From a virus, in IMG/VR virus record IMGVR_UViG_3300009093_000110, positions 1 to 27,621 of that record: DNA of 27,621 nucleotides; one strand, given 5' to 3'. A program made the translations under genes and the position numbers. The notes beneath the pieces were generated by a model. That model was not told the origin of the DNA. It saw only the letters and a program-made list of their open reading frames with translations, and did not search any database. Shown here in pieces: positions 22,286 through 27,621 of the stretch (position 1 is the stretch's first letter; every line of letters starts with the position of its first letter).

Positions 22286-22668
22286 TGGACGACCCTTATG
22301 CCGATATGCCGCCGAAGATGCGGAAGTTCTTGTCCAAACCGCCCCGCCGGATTGACCCGGCCACGGTGGAGGCGCGTCGCAATAAGAACATCAGGCGCGC
22401 ACAGCCGAAGGGGTGGTTGACCGAGTTGTGCGAATTGCAGGGATGGAAATGCGCCTATTGCAGGCGCCCGATGAAGAAGACGCGCAAGGGGGTGGTAACT
22501 CCTTCGACCGCAACTCTCGACCATGCCCTGCCCATATCGCGCGGTGGCCGAAACCAACGTAGCAATCTCGTCGCGGCATGTTCATCCTGCAATGGAGCAA
22601 AAGGCTCAATGACGGCAGAGGAGTTTAATGCCTCCCGCGCCCACCTCTCATATGGCGAGCCGGGATGA
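22282..22668 (+). CDS. HNH endonuclease
   Basis: This 128-residue protein has a classical HNH zinc fold: Cys57-x2-Cys60 (CAYC), Asp80-His81 (TLDHALPISRGG), Asn95 (RSNLVAAC) and Cys100-x2-Cys103-Asn104. The basic N-terminus probably contacts DNA. Unlike the gene at 8054 it is on the operon strand and fully coupled (ATGA on both sides), so it may be a regular phage nuclease (for example for packaging or host DNA) instead of a homing gene. Confidence 0.85.
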   Translation: MMDDPYADMPPKMRKFLSKPPRRIDPATVEARRNKNIRRAQPKGWLTELCELQGWKCAYCRRPMKKTRKGVVTPSTATLDHALPISRGGRNQRSNLVAACSSCNGAKGSMTAEEFNASRAHLSYGEPG

Positions 22669-22934
22669 TGGGGGCGGAGGTGCCTGAAGCGTTCGACCCA
22701 GCGGCTCGCTTACAGACCAAGGACGGCATTTGTGCCTACTTGGGCCATATCAGCCATGCGACCTATGATGCATGGCAGGCCAAAGGGATCGTGCCGGGAT
22801 CGGTTGAAGGCACGACTCGCTACGATGTACGCGCCCACGACCGAGCGCTCGACAGGCGCAGCGGCTTGCTGGAAAGTGGTCGCAAGCTATCACCGCTCGA
22901 GCAATGGGAGGCCGCGAATGGACGTGCGGCTTAA
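22665..22934 (+). CDS. Excisionase-like HTH protein
   Basis: This 89-residue protein shows a MerR/AlpA-type winged-helix pattern: LQTKDGICAYLGHISHATYD (residues 16-35), AKGIVPGSVEGTTRYD (39-54) and VRAHDRALDRRSGL. It directly precedes and overlaps the integrase gene by 17 bp, the common place for a directionality factor. ATGA coupling links it to the HNH gene. Excisionase function is inferred from fold and position. Confidence 0.72.
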   Translation: MMGAEVPEAFDPAARLQTKDGICAYLGHISHATYDAWQAKGIVPGSVEGTTRYDVRAHDRALDRRSGLLESGRKLSPLEQWEAANGRAA

Positions 22935-23985
22935 ACTCAAGGGTGTCTATGAAAGCCGTCGCGTTCTCGCGAGCGGCACTCGAGCGATTTATTATTATCT
23001 GCGGGGCTTCGGACGATTGAAGCCGCTCCCGGATGACGTTGACGAGCCGTTCCACCCGCGCTCGGCTGCATTCCTTCGCGCATACAACGCCGCCTCATCC
23101 GCCCCGCGTAGGGCTCGAGACCTTAGCACGTTGAAGGGGCTGGTCTCAGACTTCAAGGCTAGCCAGTCCTGGGCAAAGCTCGCCGCACGCACCAAGGCTG
23201 ATTATGACAAACATCTCGAGCGAATCGAAACCAAGTGGGGCGCTTACCCGCTTGACGTACTCGAGGATCCGAAGATCCGCGTCCGCTTCCTCGAATGGCG
23301 CGACGACATGGCAAAGCGTTCACCAAGGCAGGCTGACAGCGTGTTCGCCGTGCTGCGCGTCCTGCTCGAGTTCGGCCGGGACCGGGGGTTGATCCTTCAC
23401 AACCACGCATTGCGGCCAAAGAAGGTTTATAAAGCCGACCGCTCCGATAAGCTATGGCTGCCGGAACATCTCGAGCGATTCCGAGCTGTGGCGTCTCCTG
23501 AAATGAGGCTGGCGCTCGAGCTTGCACTTGGTACCGGCCAGCGGAAGGGCGACCTGCTCAAGCTCGGCTGGTCATCTTATGATGGAGACCGTATCTCATT
23601 CCGCCAAGGCAAACGGCGGCGCAAGATTGACATGCGCGTCACCGCCAAGCTCAAAGCAATGCTTGATGCCGAACCGAAGCGGGCTGCCACGATCCTGACG
23701 ACATCTGGCAGGCCGTGGACGGTGAACAAAACCGGAGGCTCGAGCCACTTTGACCACAAGTGGCGCAAGACGATGCTCGAGGCTGGGCTGGACGGCTTGC
23801 ACTTCCATGACATTCGTGGGACGACCTGCACCATGCTCGCGGAGGCCGGCGCAACCCCGTCAGAAATAGCCGCATGGCTTGGCTGGACTGTCCAAACGGT
23901 CAACACAATGCTCGATACATATCAGGCGATGACGGCCGCGCTTAGCGATTCTGCCGTTGCAAAACTCGAAGCGAGGGCAAAATAA
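22918..23985 (+). CDS. int: Tyrosine integrase
   Basis: This 355-residue recombinase inserts and excises the phage. The core-binding part spans about 75-165 and the catalytic domain about 180-345. The active site shows Arg209 (GQRKGDLL), His297-x2-Arg300 (HDIRGT), Trp323 in place of the second His (AWLGW) and nucleophile Tyr335 (LDTYQ). A GGGAGG site lies 6 bp before the ATG. The N-terminal ~60 residues probably bind arm sites. The reading frame contains ten CTCGAG hexamers in or at its edge. The att fragment of tRNA-Gln lies 70 bp downstream. Confidence 0.93.
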   Translation: MDVRLKLKGVYESRRVLASGTRAIYYYLRGFGRLKPLPDDVDEPFHPRSAAFLRAYNAASSAPRRARDLSTLKGLVSDFKASQSWAKLAARTKADYDKHLERIETKWGAYPLDVLEDPKIRVRFLEWRDDMAKRSPRQADSVFAVLRVLLEFGRDRGLILHNHALRPKKVYKADRSDKLWLPEHLERFRAVASPEMRLALELALGTGQRKGDLLKLGWSSYDGDRISFRQGKRRRKIDMRVTAKLKAMLDAEPKRAATILTTSGRPWTVNKTGGSSHFDHKWRKTMLEAGLDGLHFHDIRGTTCTMLAEAGATPSEIAAWLGWTVQTVNTMLDTYQAMTAALSDSAVAKLEARAK

Positions 23986-24054
23986 GTGCGAAATGAATTG
24001 CGAAACGGCGGCGGGATAAGTTTGGGGATAACCCATGAAACCCGCAGAAATCCT
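23986..24054. other. attP left flank with short direct repeats
   Basis: TGCGAAA occurs at 23987-23993 and 23999-24005, 12 bp apart. GGGATAA occurs at 24013-24019 and 24025-24031, also 12 bp apart. Such repeats beside the core could be integrase or excisionase arm sites. They are short, so chance is not excluded. Confidence 0.4.
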
Positions 24055-24106
24055 TGGCTGGGGCGGGAGGATTCGAACCTCCGAATGACGGTACCAAAAA
24101 CCGTTG
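24055..24106 (-). other. attP core: 3' fragment of tRNA-Gln(UUG)
   Basis: On the minus strand the fragment has an anticodon stem-loop (ACGGT, TTTTGGT, ACCGT) with TTG as anticodon. A 5-nt variable region and T arm (GGAGG, TTCGAAT, CCTCC) follow, then the 3' acceptor half (CGCCCCA), discriminator G and an encoded CCA. The 5' acceptor (TGGGGCG) and the D arm are missing, so this is not a full tRNA. Its place 70 bp after the integrase stop identifies it as the attachment core; integration would rebuild the host tRNA-Gln gene. Confidence 0.85.
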
Positions 24107-24218
24107 TCGCGCCTTGTAAAACAATCATTTTTCTGCGGACTAACAGACTTACCCACACGCAAATATCAATAGCTTATGGGCGAATTGCGGACTGCACCGC
24201 CCCCGCAGGAGGGGCGTG
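24107..24218. other. attP right flank, no gene
   Basis: This 112-bp stretch is AT-rich at 24108-24180, as expected for arm-binding and DNA-bending sites on the outer side of attP. The last part holds the ribosome site AGGAGG for the next gene. I see no supported gene or terminator. Confidence 0.4.
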
Positions 24219-25082
24219 ATGTCGGGAAAACCAGATGTCTGGAACCATGACGCTCTGGCCGTCGACTTGGCGCGCAAGCTCATGCACGACGGCAAGGTTT
24301 GGTGCTGGCTGAACTCGACGATCGGAGCCTGGTCTGGACCTCGCCCTGATGTCATGACCTATCGGCGCTATACCTACGACAATCCGCAGATCCACGCCTA
24401 TGAAATCAAGGTCAGCCGCAGCGATCTCGCCAGCGACCTCAACAGCGACAAGTGGCGGAAATATCTGGAGCACTGCCAGTCAGTGACATTCGCCATGCCC
24501 TCGGGCCTCTGCCACAAAGATGAGATCCCCCGTGAATGCGGTGTCATGTTCAGAACCGGCCGAGGCTGGCGCGTCGAGCGGAGGCCGCACAATATCGGTA
24601 GCGGCTGTTCCATTCAATCGATGGCGAAGTTGTTGACGGAGCACCCACTGCGGTTGGCACCGCCTGATGGGAAATACCTATCCGATTGGCAGCGCGACGG
24701 ACTGTCCAGGCTTGCCGGTGATAAATTCCAGCGGGGCGCCGGAGAGCGTTACGGGCACGCCCTAGCGAGACTGGCTCGCGATGTTGCCGACGGCGTCGAT
24801 CCCGCTGGCAAGGCAAAGGAACAGGCGGATAAGATCATTGCCGACGCCAAAGCTGAGGCCGAGAGCATTATCGGCTGGCTCGCGCCTGCCTGCGAGGCCG
24901 TTGGCATAAAGCTTGACCGTAACAGCCTGTGGGGCCTCAGGACCGACTTGGCTGCGCGCGTCCGCGCCCTCGACACCGACGCCCGTTGTAGATCGGCAAC
25001 GGTCGCCCTTGAGGCGGCAAGGCGGGAGATCGACCGCGCTCTGAAGAATGTGCCGAGCGACGAACAGCTTGACGCAGCATGA
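24219..25082 (+). CDS. MmcB-like PD-(D/E)XK protein with helical extension
   Basis: This 287-residue protein has an N-terminal nuclease-like domain (1-120) with Asp44 (GPRPDVMT), Glu62-x-Lys64 (AYEIKVSRSDL) and HCQSVTFAMPSGL, similar to MmcB-type DNA repair nucleases. The C-terminal ~150 residues are helical (AKEQADKIIADAKAEAESI) and unassigned. An AGGAGG site lies 6 bp before the ATG. It is the first gene on the far side of attP. The likely target is DNA, but no substrate can be stated. Confidence 0.75.
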   Translation: MSGKPDVWNHDALAVDLARKLMHDGKVWCWLNSTIGAWSGPRPDVMTYRRYTYDNPQIHAYEIKVSRSDLASDLNSDKWRKYLEHCQSVTFAMPSGLCHKDEIPRECGVMFRTGRGWRVERRPHNIGSGCSIQSMAKLLTEHPLRLAPPDGKYLSDWQRDGLSRLAGDKFQRGAGERYGHALARLARDVADGVDPAGKAKEQADKIIADAKAEAESIIGWLAPACEAVGIKLDRNSLWGLRTDLAARVRALDTDARCRSATVALEAARREIDRALKNVPSDEQLDAA

Positions 25083-25102
25083 CCCACCTAAAGGAGAAAC
25101 AC

Positions 25103-25312
25103 GTGTCGGAAGAGATGAGGGAGCAAACCTACGCCGATTGCCTGCCCTGCCGGTTCTGCCAGCAACGTCCGCGCGTAGGCGACTACCTCGATGGCGACGA
25201 AGGGTATGCATCCGTCCAATGCCCCGGCTTGGATGATGGCCATTTCGTCGGGGTTCACTGCGACAGCGAGCACGAGGCCGTGAGCATATGGAACTGGATG
25301 ATGAAGCCATGA
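25103..25312 (+). CDS. Lar-like zinc-binding protein
   Basis: This 69-residue protein starts at a GTG with AAAGGAG 6 bp upstream. An alternative ATG at 25079, coupled by ATGA to the previous gene, would add eight residues. It contains CLPCRFCQQRP, then VQCPGLDDGHFVGVHC and a late Ala/Trp-Asn (AVSIWNWMMKP), the order seen in restriction-alleviation (Lar) type zinc ribbons. Lar proteins relieve host type I restriction. The second cysteine pair is wider spaced than usual, so the family call is tentative. Confidence 0.6.
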   Translation: MSEEMREQTYADCLPCRFCQQRPRVGDYLDGDEGYASVQCPGLDDGHFVGVHCDSEHEAVSIWNWMMKP

Positions 25313-25854
25313 CCAATCCCACGCCCCTGCCGCCCGAGGGGGTGACGGCCACCCAAGCCGATCGGGATGCCCTAAAGGCCGCTTGGAATGAATACGCCTG
25401 TTATATGGGCGATCCAGACGGCAAGGATGATATCGAGACGGCTTTCGAGGAGGCGGCAAAAATCATCGCCCGCCACCGCATCGCAGCAACCAGCGCGGCG
25501 GAGGGTGAGGTTGAGGCCGATGGGTGGCACCATCAACGGAACCATATACCGATCATCCAGTCGATCGTGGCGGATGCTCTTGATTCGATGGTCTCTGATA
25601 CCGACCAGAAATCACGCGACGCCGCCGAGTGCATATTGTCCTACGTGAATCAGCATATCACGCCGGCCGCCACCAAGGCCGAAGCCGCGAATGCGCGATT
25701 GAAGGAGTTCATATCTGATCAAGCCACGCTTGCTGAAATGCGCATCAAAAACGGAATGGATTTGGGTGCAACCGTTTGGCGAATAGCTCTCGAAGACTTC
25801 ACCCGCGAGAGCCGGGCGATCCTTGATCGCCTCGATCAGGGAGCGGAAGAGTGA
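25309..25854 (+). CDS. Hypothetical helical phage protein
   Basis: This 181-residue protein (MTNPTPLPPEGVTATQADRD...) is mostly helical. An N-terminal part contains FEEAAKIIARHRIAA, a type common in phage proteins with a Pro-rich start, and later helices include IIQSIVADALDSMV and CILSYVNQHI. It starts with ATGA coupling and ends with GTGA coupling. No function can be assigned. Confidence 0.7.
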   Translation: MTNPTPLPPEGVTATQADRDALKAAWNEYACYMGDPDGKDDIETAFEEAAKIIARHRIAATSAAEGEVEADGWHHQRNHIPIIQSIVADALDSMVSDTDQKSRDAAECILSYVNQHITPAATKAEAANARLKEFISDQATLAEMRIKNGMDLGATVWRIALEDFTRESRAILDRLDQGAEE

Positions 25855-26048
25855 GCGAGGATGATCTTCGTGATGCTATGCGTCAACGCTTCAAAGTCAT
25901 GTCAATGCGCGAGTGGTGCCGGTTAACAGGGTGTAATGTCAGTCATGTCTCAAAGTTCATGACCGGACGAGGAGGGCCGCCATCAGGCTTGCTCCGCGCT
26001 CTCAATCTCGAAATTCAATACACCCGCAAGAGGAATTCCAAGCCATGA
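25851..26048 (+). CDS. Small HTH regulator
   Basis: This 65-residue protein carries an XRE-like helix-turn-helix (MREWCRLTGCNVSHVSKFMTGRGGPP, about 19-44, too degenerate at both ends to place exactly), followed by LLRALNLEIQYTRKRN. It starts at a GTG that overlaps the previous stop. It could be an additional regulator of the far right arm. Confidence 0.75.
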   Translation: MSEDDLRDAMRQRFKVMSMREWCRLTGCNVSHVSKFMTGRGGPPSGLLRALNLEIQYTRKRNSKP

Positions 26049-26302
26049 CCGACACTGCACCCCAGGCATTGGCGGGGAAGCTGAGCGAGGCCCGGCGAAT
26101 ATACCTCGCGAGACCGCTCACCGATCCCGAAAGCATCCATCTCGCACTTGCACGTTTCAAGTTCATGGGCCGTCATTTGCGAAAACGTATTCGCAAGCAT
26201 CAGCGGCGAGTGGGTCCTCTCATTAAGCGTCTAGATACAGCCTCAGACGCCCTCCGATCCTACCTCATGAGCAACAGCGAAGGGAAAGGCAATGACGGAT
26301 AA
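26045..26302 (+). CDS. Small basic helical protein
   Basis: This 85-residue protein (MTDTAPQALAGKLSEARRIY...) is very basic in the middle (RHLRKRIRKHQRRVGPLIKRL) and likely binds nucleic acid or acidic partners. It is coupled by ATGA to the HTH gene and overlaps the next gene by 11 bp. I recognise no family. Confidence 0.65.
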   Translation: MTDTAPQALAGKLSEARRIYLARPLTDPESIHLALARFKFMGRHLRKRIRKHQRRVGPLIKRLDTASDALRSYLMSNSEGKGNDG

Positions 26303-26537
26303 ATCTCAGTACGGGTGGCTAATTGAAGCGCCGGGACAAAACTATTTAGCGGTGCGAAAATTGGGCAAACATGAGTTCTTCTGGTCGAAAGATCACGTGC
26401 AAGCCATCCGTTTTTATTCAGAACAGCAAGCGGATGGCGTGATGATGGCAGTGCGTAGCCTAGCCCCGGCCCTATTTGCATTCGCGGTCAATCTTGGAGA
26501 CGCTCGTGCAGTCGAGCATGGATGGATGCCGTCATGA
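26292..26537 (+). CDS. Hypothetical phage protein
   Basis: This 81-residue protein begins MTDKSQYGWLIEAPGQNYLA and continues with FFWSKDHVQAIRFYSEQQAD, a pattern of small phage proteins of unknown function that fold as a beta-alpha unit. A GGGAAAGG purine tract precedes the ATG. Its stop overlaps the next start (ATGA). Confidence 0.7.
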   Translation: MTDKSQYGWLIEAPGQNYLAVRKLGKHEFFWSKDHVQAIRFYSEQQADGVMMAVRSLAPALFAFAVNLGDARAVEHGWMPS

Positions 26538-26743
26538 CCACCTCCCCACCCGTTCAAGCCGCGTCGGCGGTGGAGCAACGCGACCGTGACGACTACGCAC
26601 GCCTAGTTGAAGGCGATAGCGACAACCCTCTACGTGTTGCCAAGGCAAACCGCATCTACGTTGGCGAGTATGACGATGAGGTTGCTCAATATGTTCGGGA
26701 TACCGCCATCACCTCCCTCCAGGACACCCCCGATGCCGGATGA
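26534..26743 (+). CDS. Hypothetical acidic protein
   Basis: This 69-residue acidic protein starts at ATG 26534, overlapping the previous stop as ATGA, and reads MTTSPPVQAASAVEQRDRDD. The body is charged (ARLVEGDSDNPLRV, EYDDEVAQYV). It overlaps the next gene by 11 bp. No family is recognised. Confidence 0.6.
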   Translation: MTTSPPVQAASAVEQRDRDDYARLVEGDSDNPLRVAKANRIYVGEYDDEVAQYVRDTAITSLQDTPDAG

Positions 26744-26972
26744 CGTGACCGCGATGGCGCGGGAGATATTGCACCAACACGCTGATGCTTGGGCGACAAC
26801 CGTGACGGTCAAGGAGGCGGTGTCTGCCCTCGAAGCCGCCATCATCACAGAGCGTGAACGGTGCGCGAAGGTGGCTGAGAACTGGAACCCCGGCCGCAAA
26901 GATCGGCTGACCGAGAAAAGCATTGCCTATGCCATCCGGTCCATCGGCGCAGAGGGAGGGGAGAATGGATGA
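26733..26972 (+). CDS. Hypothetical helical phage protein
   Basis: This 79-residue protein (MPDDVTAMAREILHQHADAW...) includes VSALEAAIITERERCAKVAENW, a helix with ERERCA that is common in small phage proteins. The ATG at 26733 lies inside the preceding gene's end. Its function is unknown. Confidence 0.65.
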   Translation: MPDDVTAMAREILHQHADAWATTVTVKEAVSALEAAIITERERCAKVAENWNPGRKDRLTEKSIAYAIRSIGAEGGENG

Positions 26973-27249
26973 TGTAGAGCCATGTCCAGCCTGTGGTGCG
27001 CTGCCGTGTGATTGGGCGAACAACCCCTTCGCCACCCTCGCGCCTGCCGCTCCGGTTGAGGATCTGCGGGCAATAGCTAATGAAGCGCAATTCCTCATCG
27101 ATCGAATTAGAAGCTGGGCTGACTGGTCGCTCGATGCTGAGACCCTTGCGAATGAATGGAACGGGCATGTTGATCCGCCTCTAAGCCGTCTGAGCAAGCT
27201 TCTCGCCACCCTCGACAAGCCGCAGGGCGTTGGAGATAATGAGGGATGA
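26965..27249 (+). CDS. Hypothetical protein with CxxC motif
   Basis: This 94-residue protein starts MDDVEPCPACGALPCDWANN, where Cys7, Cys10 and Cys15 could bind a metal. Two amphipathic helices follow (VEDLRAIANEAQFLIDRI and LSRLSKLLATLDKP). GGGAGGGGAG lies before the ATG, which lies within the end of the previous gene. No family is recognised. Confidence 0.7.
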   Translation: MDDVEPCPACGALPCDWANNPFATLAPAAPVEDLRAIANEAQFLIDRIRSWADWSLDAETLANEWNGHVDPPLSRLSKLLATLDKPQGVGDNEG

Positions 27250-27478
27250 GCGAAGAAAGGTCACCGATATGGTCAATATGATCGCTCACGAGCGTGAGTG
27301 CGCCCGCGAGCACGGCGAACCGGTCCCCTCGTTCGTGGATGCGTTTCGCTTCAAGGGCAACGATCAGTTTGCTCCCTGTGAAGGGAGATACGAGCGACGA
27401 TACGTCTTCACGCCGAATAAAGGCGAGAGGTTCTTAGTCAGGCCAGATGAGGTAGAGCTAATCTGGAAGGCTGGATGA
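27239..27478 (+). CDS. Hypothetical protein
   Basis: This 79-residue protein (MRDERRKVTDMVNMIAHERE...) ends in a beta part (RRYVFTPNKGERFLVRPDEVELIW). The ATG at 27239 is chosen because it overlaps the previous stop; an ATG at 27269 with a weaker ribosome site is possible. No function is assigned. Confidence 0.65.
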   Translation: MRDERRKVTDMVNMIAHERECAREHGEPVPSFVDAFRFKGNDQFAPCEGRYERRYVFTPNKGERFLVRPDEVELIWKAG

Positions 27479-27525
27479 CCCAAGCCCCGCTCGCGGACAT
27501 AGATCGGCGCGGGCTGGATTTGTGA
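27475..27525 (+). CDS. Tiny coupled frame, possibly broken
   Basis: An ATG overlapping the previous stop (ATGA) opens a 16-residue frame (MTQAPLADIDRRGLDL) that stops at TGA 27523-27525. A second frame carries on without a stop to the window end, reading DAALCFGVITGAATEALS after skipping one base. Either a short leader, a frameshift or a sequence error would explain this. Nothing further can be said because the window ends. Confidence 0.3.
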   Translation: MTQAPLADIDRRGLDL

Positions 27526-27621
27526 TGCGGCCCTCTGCTTCGGTGTGATCACAGGTGCAGCAACAGAGGCTCTTAGCTACCGGTGGGGCCAAGCCCGCCG
27601 CATCACGTTTCCCTCTTACCA

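Noticed and set aside
22732-22917. N-terminal extension of the integrase from an earlier ATG
   Set aside because: It would overlap the excisionase-like gene almost entirely, while the ATG at 22918 has a GGGAGG site and gives a normal length.
24055-24145. A complete tRNA-Gln gene
   Set aside because: The 5' acceptor strand complementary to CGCCCCA and a D arm are absent upstream, so only a 3' fragment is present.
23860-24162. Minus-strand frames over the att region
   Set aside because: They run through the tRNA fragment and the antisense of the integrase end, with no ribosome site or plausible product.

Overview
This window looks like about 27.6 kb of a temperate, podovirus-like tailed phage of an alphaproteobacterium. 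The host is most likely a sphingomonad. The evidence for this is the GC-rich DNA, the form of the tRNA-Gln fragment at 24055-24106, and the style of the small phage proteins. The host call is inference from sequence style, not from a database search.

Left arm (1-18506, almost all minus strand). Read leftward, it starts with a Cro-like regulator (18279-18506) and three small early genes. A replication/recombination block follows: a DUF1064-type nuclease, an unknown protein, an AAA_24/Sak4-like ATPase, a DUF669-like protein, small unknowns, two PD-(D/E)XK nucleases (one Cas4-like with four cysteines) and a TOPRIM-helicase of 660 residues. A cluster of 9-bp GATGTTACG-type repeats plus a strong hairpin lies at the end of and just past the helicase gene, and is my candidate replication origin. 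Next come small coupled genes and the virion module: terminase small and large subunits, P22-like portal, a virion protein, a beta-helix spike, a scaffold-like protein, an N4-gp56-type major capsid protein and one partial head protein. A free-standing HNH homing endonuclease gene sits antisense between the terminase and portal genes. Nearly all genes overlap by ATGA, GTGA or TGATG, so the arm behaves like a few long, translationally coupled transcripts.

Centre (18500-19250). A LexA/CI-type S24 repressor gene (plus strand) lies between two promoters that fire outward. Three inverted repeats of the type TATCCG-N5-CGGATA lie inside the spacers or the -35 edge of these promoters. The repressor can therefore be expected to shut both arms.

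Right arm (19281-27621, plus strand). A tightly coupled chain of small, mostly unknown proteins leads to a second HNH protein, an excisionase-like HTH protein and a tyrosine integrase. Directly after the integrase is a 3' fragment of tRNA-Gln(UUG), read here as the attP core. The same style of coupled phage genes continues past it: an MmcB-like nuclease, a Lar-like zinc protein, an HTH protein and unknowns. Phage genes on both sides of the att fragment suggest a circular or unintegrated phage genome (or a contig joined across attP) rather than a prophage end.

No recognisable lysis cassette, tail-tube or head-tail connector genes are in the window; they presumably lie beyond its edges. Two tiny membrane proteins near the terminase are possible holin-type candidates only.
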